DNA of 64,000 nucleotides from Tubulanus polymorphus (GCF_964204645.1 NC_134030.1:15652447-15716446); one strand, 5' to 3'; numbered from the stretch's first letter, positions 21,456 to 32,916 are shown. Program-made: numbers and translations. Notes: generated by a model not told the origin, from the sequence alone.

Positions 21456-22780
21456 TTAAAATTTAAAATATAATATTCCTCCTATTACAATTCCTATACA
21501 AGTAATAGCTAATTTAGTATTTTCATGAGATTTATCATCATTATCAGTTTTAATTATGTCATGTTGAACGATATCAGTTTTTATATTTTCTGTAGTATTG
21601 TAATCTTTTATTTTAGAATCATTACTCAATTTAATATTCTTAGTTTTAGTTTCTGTTGATTGAATATGTTTTTTAATGTTTTCACCTTCCATTAATTTTG
21701 GAGCAGTAATAATCTTTTTATTTATATCATTCAATCCAAATGAATTATTTATTGTTGCAGTCTTAATTAAATTATTATAACCAATTATATTTCCCATCTT
21801 TAATACTAAATCATTAGAAATGATTAATAGATTAGGGCCTATACAATAATTTAATCTAATATGTGATTTATCTAAATAATTTTGGTACCTAACTATGTTT
21901 TCTGGAATCGATCTATTTTTATCATTATGAATGGAATCTTCAAATAAAACTTTTAAATTGTTTCTGCGCATCAAATGAAGTAATATCATTTCCAACTATT
22001 GGTGATCTTCTTTCAACTTACGCACCTAAAATACATATCAAATAAGTTCTAATAGATTGATTAATTCTTTGTATACCCGATTTTGTAAAACCTTCACTAT
22101 TTTCTAAAATAAAATTAATCCAACCATTACTATTATCAATTTTATAATAATGATTAGCTCCAATTCTATGCATATAATCAATTCTTTTTATTTCATACTG
22201 TTCACCAATACCTTTCAATTTACTCTACATTGCTTCAATTACTTTACAATGCGCTCTAAAATCGGAATTATTACTTATATAAAATTCATTACATATTTTA
22301 TAAAACTTAGATACATTGATATTATTGTCCAATTCTTTAAAATATTTAGATCCGGGCAAAGGACATTCTAATTCATTTAATATTATTCTGATTTGAAAAT
22401 ACGTGTGAAATCTAAATATTGTGTGAATTAATTTTAAATCAGAATACTTCAAATTTTTATCTAAGTTATTTAAATGATTATTCCAACTTATACCACAGCC
22501 AGTTGTTGCACAATAAACAGCAAAATTTAATTGATTCTGTCAATATTTCATATTAGATTTTACTTTATATATATGATATTCATCTCGAGTAAAAGTAACT
22601 TCATATGTATTAAATATATTTTCCAATTTAGAAATAAAAAACTGTGTTTCAGTAACATAAATTTCTAAATAAGTTAATGAATTTAAAACTAAATTTTCAT
22701 ATGTAATATTTTCATTAAAATCTATTGCAGGAATATTATATTTAATTGATTTATTATTGGAAAGCTTTTGGAAACCCCAT
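21456..22780 (-). pseudogene. Element A large conserved structural protein
   Basis: Counterpart of 47050-48438. FRFHTYFQIRIILNELEC and the C-terminal hydrophobic anchor are shared with B. The middle (22000-22260) differs: the block around CPKKIAEYCALPIPSY of B is absent and unrelated sequence is present, followed by a stop. A further frameshift occurs near 22460-22550. Start 22780 follows ttatataaATG. Confidence 0.75.
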
Positions 22781-22796
22781 TTATATAATTAAAAAA

Positions 22797-23231
22797 TTAA
22801 TAATTTATTAATTCTTTTAATAATTTATCCTGTTCTCCAACTGTTATATGACCATTTAAACTTATTATATAATCTAGTGTATTTTTTAATTTATTAATTT
22901 CTTTTATATTAGTTTTAATTTTTTCTTTATTACTTTTTATATTTAATTTTGAACTTATACCTGTTAAAACACTTGATGATAATCCTAACACACCAATTGA
23001 GATAGCTAAAGGTGTTAATGGACTGAATATTGCTAAAAATGTTATTACAGAACTAACTGTAACTGAACCACTAATAATAAAATAATACATAATTTCAGAT
23101 TTTAAATATTTTTTCTTTTTTATCTTTAAGTCACTTTCAAATTCTAATATTTGTTTTTCTAAATATGTTTTTAATTTAGTTTTATTTATATCATGAGGAA
23201 TAATATCAATGTTATCAACTTTATCATCCAT
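22797..23231 (-). CDS. Element A protein with two membrane segments
   Basis: This intact 144-residue ORF has two hydrophobic spans (about residues 48-66 and 68-92) between charged, coiled-coil-prone arms. It is the undamaged version of 46608-47033, which has an internal stop. The upstream sequence is a T-run and ctaaataaATG. It probably acts in the virion membrane or in assembly. No named family is recognised. Confidence 0.7.
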   Translation of the reverse strand: MDDKVDNIDIIPHDINKTKLKTYLEKQILEFESDLKIKKKKYLKSEIMYYFIISGSVTVSSVITFLAIFSPLTPLAISIGVLGLSSSVLTGISSKLNIKSNKEKIKTNIKEINKLKNTLDYIISLNGHITVGEQDKLLKELINY

Positions 23232-23250
23232 TTATTTAGAAAAAAAATTA

Positions 23251-23673
23251 CTAATTAGTAAATCTATACGCTACAAATATAACAAAAACTGTTCCACCTC
23301 AAATCCAAATTATTTCATATTTCTGTTGTTCTTTACTTGGGGTATAATAATCTGATAATTTAGGTTTGTATAGATGTAATTTTTCTTTATTGGTTACCGC
23401 GTTATATAAACTCATTGCATCATCAACTGATTGAAAATCTCTATGAGAAATTTTCTGATCATATAATTCTTTATTGATGTAATCCATATAATTTTGTCTT
23501 TTTTCTCTATATTCTTCTGCTGCTTTATTGTATTTCTCTAATGCTAAGTTATGTCTTTTTTGTTCTGATAGTGATCCATTTTTATCAACATGCTTAAATA
23601 AATAACCACCACCAGTAAATGCTAAAGCGTTCACTATTGCTGACCCTATTATAGTTATACTTGCAGAAGCCAT
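23251..23673 (-). pseudogene. Element A conserved Polinton small protein
   Basis: Counterpart of 46170-46589. The hydrophobic N-terminus (IGSAIVNALAFTGGGYLF) and the LALEKYNKAAEEYREKRQ helix are kept. A TGA at 23299-23301 replaces a Leu codon before the C-terminal membrane segment. The ATG here sits behind ttaaataa, which supports using the second ATG in the element B copy. Confidence 0.78.
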
Positions 23674-23697
23674 TTATTTAACAAAAAAATTACGCAT

Positions 23698-23922
23698 TTA
23701 TATAGAAGGAATATATTTTTGTTTTTCTAAATAATCAATAGTTAAATTAGATAAAGCAACTGCAAGCGTTTTAAATTTTTAAATATCATTTATATCAAAT
23801 CTATCAACATTAACACTTCCCATTTTAAATACTTTTTTTAATACCATTGAATAACCAACAGTTCCCACTGATAATAATGCTCCATTATATAAACCAGTTA
23901 TTATCCACTTCTGATCCACCAT
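23698..23922 (-). pseudogene. Element A short hydrophobic protein
   Basis: Counterpart of the 73-residue ORF at 45921. The ITGLYNGALLSVGTVGYSM segment is preserved, and a TAA with local rearrangement lies near 23778. The gene starts 1 base past the next T-run/TAAATG-type signal of 24264's neighbour. Confidence 0.65.
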
Positions 23923-24264
23923 TTATTTAGAAAAAAAATTACTATCTTCAAAATATTCAGTTATCTTATTTATGATTATTTCAACATTTATTTCATTACT
24001 ACTTTTATGATTATCATATATTTTAGATAATATATTTTTAATATCATCGATAATTCCATCTTCATTAAATTCATGATATTCTAAAAGTGTTTTGATTAAA
24101 TCAATTACTTTTTCTATATTATAATTTTCTTTATTAATCATTGATGCATTATTAAATGATTTACTTTTAATATCAGTAATTACATCATTTAGTTGAATTC
24201 TAATTTCTTTACCATATTTAAAATCAAACCCGAAACATATACTCGGTCCTACTGTTATATTCAT
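23923..24264 (-). CDS. Element A hypothetical protein (counterpart of 45565)
   Basis: An intact 113-residue ORF starts with the same MNITVGPSICFGFDFK as element B and ends in a similar NEINVE..INKITEYFEDSNF tail. No family or membrane segment is recognised. The middle is rich in Asn, Lys and Ile and looks helical. Start context is tatataaATG. Confidence 0.65.
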   Translation of the reverse strand: MNITVGPSICFGFDFKYGKEIRIQLNDVITDIKSKSFNNASMINKENYNIEKVIDLIKTLLEYHEFNEDGIIDDIKNILSKIYDNHKSSNEINVEIIINKITEYFEDSNFFSK

Positions 24265-24280
24265 TTATATAGTGAAAAAA

Positions 24281-24913
24281 TTATTCTTTACATCTTATAA
24301 CTAATTCATAAGTTACAGGGAAATTATTTAAATCAATTAAGTATCCATTATGATTTCTAATTTCTAATCTAAAATTATTAAATTTAGGAATGCATGGTTT
24401 GAAATCACACTCAGCTAAATTATAATTTATTTGCGCTCCAAATTCTTTAACATTCTTTAACATATTTGTAAAAGATCTATCTGGAGGAATTCCTAACAGT
24501 TTAGCTATAGGTTTTTTTACCATAAATTTATGATTTTCAATATCAGCCAACCTTACCTTTATTTTGTTAGAACTCTCACTTTTTAAAAATTTAATATTAA
24601 ACCCGGAATTATTACCTGACTTGTGCCAGGCTTTTCTATTAATTTCTTGTGCCAATGTATCTAAAATATATAACCCTGGTTTTAAATATATATAGGCCCA
24701 TTCATTTTTATTTTTATTAAAAATTAAAAAGGCTCTATGTTCAACAGTTTTATTCGATATATTGTAAAATGAGTTACATAAACTAATATTTACTAATTTT
24801 TAATCTACACAATTATTAAATTCTCTATCTAATTGTACTAATAAATTATGTGATTTATAATTTTTAAGTCTTCTAGAATCAACAAATATTCTACATTCTT
24901 TAAATCAACCCAT
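24281..24913 (-). pseudogene. Element A penton-like minor capsid protein
   Basis: Shares KEYRIFVDSRRL at the N-terminus, LAQEINRKA in the middle and FRLEIRNHNGYLIDL near the end with 44898-45548 of B. The C-terminal strand pattern (xLEIRNHNGxxIDL, then YELVIRC) resembles single jelly-roll penton proteins of Polinton/adintovirus elements. Stops follow codon 2 and lie near 24800, and a segment present in B between RSFTN and MLKNVK is deleted. Confidence 0.7.
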
Positions 24914-24981
24914 TATTTATAGAACAAAAATATTACCTCTCATCACTAAAAATTAATTTTAATAAAATTTTTCCTTAATAA

Positions 24982-26227
24982 ATGGATGAGAAGATACCAT
25001 GTGAAATTTGTGGTGAACTTCTAAGAAAAAGTAATATGGCTCGACATATGAAAAAAAACATGATAAAAATTATAAGCCCCCTAAACTAAACTGCCCAAAT
25101 TGTAATAAATTATTCTCAAGAAATCATGTTAAAAAACATTTAGAGAAGTGTAAAATTAATGACGCAACGGTTAATGTTGATAGTAATGAAAGTAATAGTA
25201 ATTCTGTTGAAGTTGAATCTGAAATTATTTGGAAAAGACCTTTCTTATTCTATGATAAGGGTAATATAAAAGATTATTTCTGTGAGCCTTGTCGAATAAA
25301 ATATAGCCCTGGAAATATAGAAGATTGGGAGAATCTTCAATTTCGTAAAGTACATATAGATAAAATTTCTAATAAATTTGAAACTGAATTCAATGAAAGA
25401 AAAAATAATATATTAGAAAAAATGAAATATGAGAAAACGTTACCAGATAATGAAGAAACACTTAAAAGTTGGAAAAACAATATAATGAATTAGTACGAAA
25501 AACATATTATTGTAAATATTGTAAATTGATTATTACACCCAGTAATTTAAATCTACATAATAGAACAATAAAACATAAAGAAAACGTAAGTAAATACCAA
25601 GAACTTAATGAAGATCTATTACCAAGATATGATAGAAAAACAATGTATTTATGGGCACTTAAGCCAAGAAGGTCCTGTGTTATTTTTTAATGAATGTGGA
25701 TGGCAAAAAAAATTTATGGGGTGATGAAAAAACTAGAGATATTCCTTTAGAACCAAAATTAAAATATCTAGATGAAATTTTTAAGATATTTTCTATGGAA
25801 GATCATACACCAGAATATTAGCAATGGCTTGAAAAAATGAAAATGATAGAAAATAAAAATGGTGAAATAACTAAAAAAGATATAATAAAAACAATTATTC
25901 CGTCAACATTTAACACACGAGAAAAGAAAATGTATTTATATCTATTATTTAACGATTACTATAAAAAAAAAACCTAAATTAACAGAAGAAGATATGGAAA
26001 ATATAAAAGAAACATTCAAAAAAATATTAAGATATTATGTGGATAATAGAATAACAGATTCAATTAATTATGAATTCTTTTTAAATAAGATTGTAAATCT
26101 TTTAAACATCGATATTATAATTCCATTTGATGAATTAACAAACAAAAAGAAACAAAGAGAGCGAGATGAAATAAAGTACAATATAGAACTTTATTTAAAC
26201 GAAAAAAAATTAAATGGAAGAACCTAA
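24982..26227 (+). pseudogene. Element A opposite-strand zinc-finger protein
   Basis: A gene on the other strand starts at ttaataaATG with CEICGELLRKSNMARH, then CPNCNKLFSRNHVKKH and later CKYCKLIITPSNLNLHN, three C2H2-like units of the element's own type. Frameshifts occur near 25052 and 25478, and a TAG near 25819. The C-terminal 77 residues (25994-26227) are open. Element B has nothing at this place; its 51210 gene is the nearest analogue. A 26-codon acidic ORF (26214-26294), also with a TAAATG start, overlaps its end. Confidence 0.65.
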
Positions 26228-26290
26228 ACAATTAAATAAAAATGAAGAAACCAGTAGTGATTTCGAGTATGATGATCTTGATTTTATGTT

Positions 26291-29129
26291 TTAATAACCA
26301 TAAGGTAATGTTTTTATTCCATCACCTAAAATATATCTTTTATCATCGAATGGATTTAAACTAGTTTTTTCAACTTCATTAATGTACATCTCGTAATCTT
26401 CTGATCTTAAACAATTCATTTTATGTTTCATTACAAATGAGTTATATAAACACTTTATATAATCTTGAAATTCTATATGTTTATCAATCACATGTTTTGT
26501 TATTCCTTTTAACTTTTTAGCTTCATGATCTTTTGTTCTATAACTATACATTTTACTTCTTATCCCAACAAATTCAATCATTTCATCACCCCCTAATTCA
26601 TCTTTAAACTTACCAGGAATCTTTTTATTATCATTGCTAAATAGTTCATGATCTTTGGGATAATTGCTGAAATCAAAATGATCTTTTAATGTTTTTAATG
26701 TCTTTTGTTATGTCATTTGTCTTGATTTTTAGTATGTAGGCGTCAGTATTGACCGCTATTAATGGTAATCCACAGTTAAATGTTCCATCTTCAGTTTATA
26801 AATCATAAACATAATCTGATGGATTATATATTTCAAATAAATCTCTAACTTCTTCAGTTAAATCTTTTTCTGTATGCCTTAAATTAAAATTAATTCCACC
26901 TCTAATTGATTTTTCAAATAATAAAGCCATGTCTGGTTCTTTTAATAAATCTAATTCTACGTTTGTATATTTTAAACCACATTGCCAAGTTAAACCAGGA
27001 CTTGAATAACAATAACAAGGATCAACATTAAAATGATTCAAATTAACTTCTCTAAATTTATCAGCCAATATCATAACATCTGATTTTAAACATAATTCTA
27101 CTAATTTACCATGATTTTTTATCTTAAAGTGATTCCAAATATTTAATGTTCTATTAAACACTTCATCTTTCACATACTCCTCTTTTAATTGATCATAAAA
27201 TTGTTCTTTTGATAATTCTGTTACATTAAAATCATCATGCGTTTTATAAAATGAATAAGGAATTGCGCCTTTATATCTCAATAATTCAAAATCTTGTTCA
27301 TTTGGATAATAATGTTGAGTTATTATAAAATCATTATCAACTAAACCTTTTGCTAAATTATCTAATGAACTTGCTAGAAATCTATAAGAATCCAAAAATC
27401 AAATGCAAACAAAATGAAATGAAATATAATTTTCAGATGTCTTAGCTAATAGTTTAAAATCATATTTTCTTACATTTGCGCCATTCATAGCATTATATTC
27501 TTCTATATCTTGATTAATTGCGCCCAATTTTCCCGATAATTGTTTTATAAATAGATGGGTATCATAGCCTGATAAATTATGAAATAATATTGGTACGAAA
27601 TTAACTTTCTTAGCTTGTAAATTACAATCTTCATGAGCAGCTCCGCGGTATTTTGAATTTAAATGATCATGATCTCTAACTTTTTTATCAAATGAATAAA
27701 AACGTTTTTCACAATAACAACAATGAGTTGCATGATTAACATCAATTTCATCTTCTTTTGTCACAACTATTCCTTTATTTTTGTTTAATAATTCTGCAAA
27801 ATCACTTTCTAATTGAATTATTTTATTACAAAAATCATTAACTACATTTTCACCTCTAAAAGAAATATATTGACTTTCATATAATTCGGGATAATTTGAT
27901 TTTATGTAAATTCCATAAGCAGCAGCTCTTTGATGAACTTTTTAAATTGTGTTTATGATTGGTGGGTCTTGATTTATGTCTTCATTTAATTCATTTCCTT
28001 TATCCATTGATTTTAAAAATTGCTTTTTGTTATATATTTCTTTTCTATCTTGATCAGTTAATTCTTAATTCAACGATTCAAAATCCCCATAAATTACAAA
28101 TGGAACAATATTCTTAAATTTATGATTAGTAAATTTCAACTTACAATCTTTTTTTGTTGGCATTATTAATTTACAAAAATCTTTATTATCACATAATTCT
28201 TTATGTTTTAATAATGTATTCTCAGTCATAAATTTAGAAAAACATTTTCTACATAGATAAATTTTACGATGATGATCACTTTCTGTTCTAAAGAATAAAT
28301 CAATTTGTTTTAACCACATATAATGTTCATTTTCATCTTTTTTGTAATATAACAAATCTATAGCATTTTCATCATCATAATATTCTGTTAAATATAAAGC
28401 TTCTAATGTATAATCTTTAATATTTTCACCTTTTGTCTTTGGTAATTGCATTAATTCAAATACATTTATTTTTAAATTATTAACTTGTTCTATTTTAGGA
28501 ATCATCTTTATAGTTACTGGATATTGATCAATTTCATATAATGTTTCATATTTCCGGTAATTTGTTATTCTAAATCTATGCGTAATATCTTCTGTTGGGT
28601 GTAAGCAACTAATAATTGACCATAGAAAACATGTATTATCTTCATTTTGAACATTTATTACTGCTTTTGTTCTAAATGGTTATTTTATATAACTTGATGC
28701 TTTAATATCCTTTTCTGTAGTAAAGTTTGAATCATTTTTAAACATTGTTTTACTTTTTGATGTTTTATTCATTTTTGTATTATAAACATTTAAATCTAAA
28801 AATATAATTTCATTCAATCTTAAACCAGAACCCTCAAAATATCTTTCTTCAATATGACGTTTAAATTCATTAAATATTTTTTCTAACTTCTCTTTTATTT
28901 GTGTTTTTGAAATTATTTCTTCAGAGAGTGTTTGAATATTATAATCCATTTTCTCTTCTGACTTACTTTTCCAGAGATGCTAATTTTTGGATATTCAACA
29001 TCTGTTATCAAATCTAATATTTTCCCATTATTTCATTAAATTTACTATAATCTTCTATTTTTGTACCTTTAAAAAATCTAAATTATAATGGCTGCAGGAC
29101 CAATTTTACTATGTAATGTTTCTAAAATT
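26291..29129 (-). pseudogene. Element A PolB lacking the polymerase palm (left arm)
   Basis: The remains of a protein-primed-type family B DNA polymerase: exonuclease motif I (VIYGDFESLN), an inserted endonuclease-VII-like unit (CCYCEKR... RDHDHLNSKYRGAAH), exonuclease II (FHNLSGYDTHLF) and III (LCLKSDVMILAD). After KSIRGGI the sequence jumps to unrelated residues and resumes at YILKIKT, so motifs A and B are absent and motif C reads NTDA. Multiple stops and frameshifts occur (26796, 27399, 28065, 28680). This arm has a TAA at about 26796 that the right arm lacks. Confidence 0.88.
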
Positions 29130-29564
29130 TTAATTGTATCTTATTTCTAGTGAATCGATATAATTTCTAACATTTTCCATGTAATGTTTATTTGAAATGG
29201 ATTTAGTTTTTGAAGTTGGTTTTTTTACTTGTTGAGGTTTATCATCGAAATAATCTATTCCTAAAACATTATTACTCAAATTATGATGGTGTCTTTGTGA
29301 TTCGAGATGTCTTTTATAATTCCGTTTTACTATAAATTCATTACAAACTTCACATTTTATTTCGTCTTTTTTCATATCATCTAATCGTTCTTTTCTTTCA
29401 CTTGAATTTTCTGGAGTTTCAAAATCTATAACATTTTTTATATGATTTGCAGTTTTTTCATGACGTGCTTTATGAGATTTATCAATGTATTTTTTACAAT
29501 ATGTACAATAATATTGATTTTCATTAACATCAATTTGTTCTGTGTGTTGTTCACTCTCTCCCAT
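29130..29564 (-). pseudogene. Element A zinc-finger N-terminus of PolB (left arm)
   Basis: 144 residues with two zinc-finger units, CTYCKKYIDKSHKARHEKTANH and CEVCNEFIVKRNYKRH, then a basic linker ending YMENVRNYIDSL. In element B the equivalent linker runs without a stop into PolB, so the stop here reflects a frameshift near 29130 and the original product was a zinc-finger-PolB fusion. Start context is a T-run and cttataaATG. Confidence 0.75.
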
Positions 29565-29810
29565 TTATAAGAAAAAAAAATTACTTGTGGTGATGAGTGG
29601 GGATTACTTCCCCTTGTATATAACAAACACGCAATCAACCGTTCTCGTCCAAGCCTCGCTACATCTATCTATCCGAGCATGGTTGCTTTCGCAATCACTG
29701 TACTACAGTATTAGCAAACGCGCTAATAACCGTTCTCGCTAGTGCCTAGCTGTGATGAGAGGTGTCTCGCCCTCTCGCCCTCTGGTATGAAAGCCACAAT
29801 TTCCAATTAC

Positions 29811-29874
29811 TGAGGCCACGTGTCATCTTAAATTGAAATCACCACATTTCAATTAAAGATGACACGTAACCTCA
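29811..29874. repeat. Imperfect 29-bp hairpin at the element A 5' flank (left arm)
   Basis: The stem tgaggccacgtgtcatctt pairs with aagatgacacgtaacctca, the inner parts aattgaaat and atttcaatt complete it, and the loop is caccac. A second small palindrome (tcatatca/tgatatga) follows directly. It could be a tiny MITE or a terminal structure of element A. The right-arm copy is at 35089-35152. Confidence 0.7.
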
Positions 29875-29949
29875 TATCAAATGATATGAACGCAACATAG
29901 CCTATTTATTCATTTTCTTACGAGGATGGGTCTCCATATTCATAAGATA

Positions 29950-30530
29950 GGAGAATTGTGGGTTTGAATGATGAATACAACTGATAAAGCGCCAATTTCA
30001 CTGATTCTTGCATATAAATGTTCAAAGGCGCTATAGAGTAATCGAGTAAACAGGTGTGTTTTTAGGAGTCTTTTGAATTTAAATTCAAATCGGGTGTTCA
30101 TGACGACTATAATTGCGCATTCTAGGGCTGGAGCAAGAAACGTGTGGGATCGTCCGCCAACGTATCGCCAAGGAGGTAATAAGGAGCCGCCAAGGAGGTA
30201 ATAAGGAGCCAGTCCGTGGTGGCTATTGAAAGCGACGACCGCATATAAATGCATTGATTGAATGACATCTCAAAAGTCAGAGTGTATAAAATTGAAAATG
30301 ATATATGGATAGGTTATTCCATATATGCTGGTAAAAATGACCCAATATGTGATATAAATGTTCAATCAAAAAGTAGAAACTGAAACCATAATTCAGTATG
30401 GTATTGTTACAATATCAAACACTCAAATTCAATCCCTTGTTAAATTGGTAGCCAGTGCAGATGAGCAAGTATTTTGGTCCCTAATTTTAGTTATCGTAAT
30501 AATTCAAGCCACGCGATTTTGAACTGTTCA
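29950..30530 (-). pseudogene. LINE ORF2 3' remnant (left arm)
   Basis: Minus-strand translation gives an LHWLP block near 30450, a HGLAPYYLL block and FKRLLKTHLF near 30060, the spacing of the C-terminal end of non-LTR retrotransposon polymerases. Frames change repeatedly. A block containing gccaaggaggtaataaggag is duplicated in tandem at about 30167-30210. Confidence 0.5.
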
Positions 30531-30862
30531 ACGAGTTTGTGTAAAGATGATGAGTTTGAAATGGAGTGGAATTCAGATAATACTGTTTGCATGTTATCAC
30601 TCAATCTTTTTATCAATCATAGAAATTTTTGGTAAAATATTTGACTCTACGGTTGGTTTTACGCTCTCCACGCCAGAGGTAATCACGGATATCGGACTAC
30701 AAAAAATTCCTTGTGTAAAGCTCAACTTTATAAATTCCTGGAAAAGCTCGCCTCGGATATTTAAATAATGATTAAACATTAATTTTCCCAACGAAAAACC
30801 TAAACAACCAATGTACACTTGCTTTAATTGACAATGCACTATCGTTGCATTTTCTAGCTATT

Positions 30863-31019
30863 TGTACTGTTTGTGATATGATTGTGTATATATACATCAA
30901 TAAAAGTAGTTCCAAGTATGGCGGTCGTTCTTGTCATGTGTTTTTGTTATCTGACGCTCTGACAGTCGAATATATTTCAAGTCCTGATATCGGAGGACAT
31001 CATAACATGGTGGCAGCGG
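30863..31019 (+). repeat. Gypsy3 LTR 3' end and primer-binding site (left arm copy)
   Basis: A TATA-like tgtatatatacatca, an aataaaa signal and an ending cataaca at 31007 are followed by tggtggcagcgg, the same primer-binding core as Gypsy1. About 105 bases of leader follow before the arm ends at 31125. The 5' limit of the LTR is uncertain; 30863 is the nearest TG. Confidence 0.6.
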
Positions 31020-31125
31020 AAACAATAGACGCCAGAGATCATCCGGAACGCAGTAAGTCATCTTGCCGAGGCTTATGTAGATGTAGTTGGTTAAACTGTT
31101 AACTTCGAATATCGGATGTCATCGA

Positions 31126-31506
31126 ATATATTTTCTTACATCTTCCATGTATGGTCTTCTATTGTTTAATTTATTTTTTATGCTTTTAATTGTCTTCTGT
31201 TTCTTATCATTATCTTTATCAAAATAATCTTCACCTAAAATATCATTATTCTTATTTCTAATATGACTTTTAGATTTTAAATGTTCTTTATAATATCTTT
31301 TATCACTGAATGATTGATCACACGTATCACATTTGTATGTTTCTTTTTCATTCTTTAATTTCATCTAATTTAGTTTCTAATATATCATCTTCATATTCTA
31401 ATTTCAATTTATTCTCTAAATGTGTTTTAGTTTTATTGTGTCTTGCTTTTTGGGATTTATCTATATTGATATTACATGTTGGACAGTAGTACTTATTTGC
31501 TTCCAT
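31126..31506 (-). pseudogene. Element B zinc-finger N-terminus, displaced and inverted
   Basis: The start at 31506 follows attaaaATG and opens with CPTCNINIDKSQKARH. A second unit, CDTCDQSFSDKRYYKEH, lies after a frameshift near 31350. From 31308 down to 31126 the sequence is the inverted copy of 40641-40823 (one mismatch seen), and it ends in the middle of the gene where the Gypsy3 leader begins. This is the missing 5' end of the PolB gene at 40642. Confidence 0.85.
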
Positions 31507-31885
31507 TTTAATACTAAATTTTTTATTAAAATTGACTTTAGAAGTTCAATGATTTATATCATGTATTATTTCAATCACACTTTACTAACACTTTTAATGT
31601 TTAAAATCTAACTCACACAAATATGAATATTGAAATAATGTTGTAAATATATACTTTTATATTGAATAATCTATCAATTTAAATGTTATTCATTTACATG
31701 AATATTTTAAGAGTAATAAGGGTAATGGGCTTTCATATCAAAGGTTGAAGGGTCGAGTTCATTAAAAACAAATATTAAAAGTAATTTAAAACTATAATAT
31801 ATTTTCATAACCGTGTGTATTTCAGTTGAATATTATTATTATTTGAATATATTTGATTATATGAATTTGTGTATTGTAAATAAAT
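31507..31885 (-). other. Element B 5' flanking DNA, inverted
   Basis: AT-rich non-coding DNA upstream (minus strand) of the zinc-finger start. It contains aaagtgttagtaaagtgtg, the unit repeated at 4615-4965 of element C, and a degenerate relative of the tttcataccagagg block near 31735. The natural terminus of element B may lie near 31735-31885. Confidence 0.5.
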
Positions 31886-31889
31886 CAAT

Positions 31890-32487
31890 TGGTCGCGGAG
31901 CGGAGCGGTAGCGAAGTGGAAACATTTACTAGTCTGATGTATAGCGTCGACCTTTTTATTGCCTTCAAGAGTTCGCAGACATTTTCTACTCTCTGCGACA
32001 GCTTCATATTTCCTTCCGAATTTCAGAAGTTCGTCAATCTTGAAGCCTTTAGCCGTGTCCAGGATTCATCAAAAGGAGTCGATGCAGTGACCAGTTCTTT
32101 GATACGCTCGGCCTTCTCTTCTTCTGTGAAATCACATTCCTTGGCCTTTGTCAAACACCTGGTCGCAAAATCGTCCAAGGTCTCCGCCTCATACTGTCGG
32201 AATCTCAGCAGTTCAAGTCTATGTATTCTAAAGTTGACCTTGACTCTCAGTTGGTCTTCGAAAAATGTCCATAAAATCTCTGGATCGTTTTGCTCTGCCT
32301 CCGTCAGTCCGGATGCGTTTATTCTCCGTAGGCCCTGAGCCCCGACTGCAATTTTGATTTTGACAGCTACTCTCGTGCTATCCTTGATACCCTGGTCGGT
32401 AACACACAACTGGACCCTTTGCTTAAAGATTCTTAACTCCCCAGCCAGGTCAGATGAGTCCCAATTCATTTCTGGTATTTTGGACAT
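31890..32487 (-). pseudogene. gag: Gypsy3 Gag N-terminal fragment
   Basis: The ORF from 32487 begins MSKIPEMNWDSSDLAGELR and contains WTFFEDQLRVKVNFRIHRLE and RQYEAETLDDFATR, the helical Gag pattern of animal Ty3/Gypsy elements (K02A2.6-like Gag). The frame is lost at 32023 but Gag sequence continues in another frame to about 31895. No zinc knuckle remains. Confidence 0.8.
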
Positions 32488-32916
32488 TATGACAATTTAA
32501 CATGTGATGTAAATATCAACAATTACAATTTAATATTACCTCTACTCTTAAAATTAATAAAACTATGGTGAATTATACACGATGGAAGTTATCTGCTATC
32601 TATCAATACTTAATCATTAAAAAAAATTATATAAGTTGAATTAATGTCCGTTATTTAAACAGCAGCCAATATAGAATAAGAAATAATGCACAGTTCTTAT
32701 TTTAAAATACGTGATCAACGAGTGAACCGGATTGAAAGTCACACTGAACAAAATCTTAATTTTTTAATCAGCGACGAGTTGTCTGTAACAGAGATAACCA
32801 GCAATACTGAAGAACATTCGTCCACCAGGATCAGCATAAATGCGTCTCTATGTCCACCGTTGAATGTACCGTATATCGCTGTTACACGTCCGTAAGATAT
32901 ATCACTGACGAGAAAT
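32488..32916 (-). other. Gypsy3 leader, non-coding
   Basis: Untranslated leader between the gag start and the MITE-like insertion. Nothing else is recognised. Confidence 0.5.

Larger units (their letters stand above)
19745..29880 (-). mobile_element. Element A: Polinton/Maverick-like element, decayed
   Basis: Read on the minus strand, the order is zinc finger-PolB, (opposite-strand zinc-finger gene), penton-like protein, small ORFs, two-membrane-segment protein, large structural protein, coiled-coil/membrane protein, then a capsid gene cut at 19745. This matches element B gene for gene, apart from the opposite-strand gene and the lack of B's 107-residue protein. Capsid distal half, ATPase and integrase are gone, replaced by Gypsy2. 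Nearly every gene has lesions. Confidence 0.85.
24329..31125 (+). repeat. Left arm of the giant inverted repeat
   Basis: Base x pairs with base (64963 - x) near the inner end and (64959 - x) at the outer end, giving 6797 bp against 6793 bp in the right arm. Only scattered substitutions and 4 bp of net indel separate them. The arm spans the penton C-terminus to a Gypsy leader. At its outer end the sequence continues into the rest of element A, so this is the arm in original context. Confidence 0.95.

Noticed and set aside
30547-30839. 73- and 80-residue ORFs present in both arms
   Set aside because: They overlap on opposite strands, have no recognisable motif and are conserved only because the arms are recent copies.
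30845-31102. 85-residue ORF duplicated at 33861-34118
   Set aside because: It lies across a Gypsy LTR and leader; its duplication is only the palindrome. Composition and motifs show no protein family.
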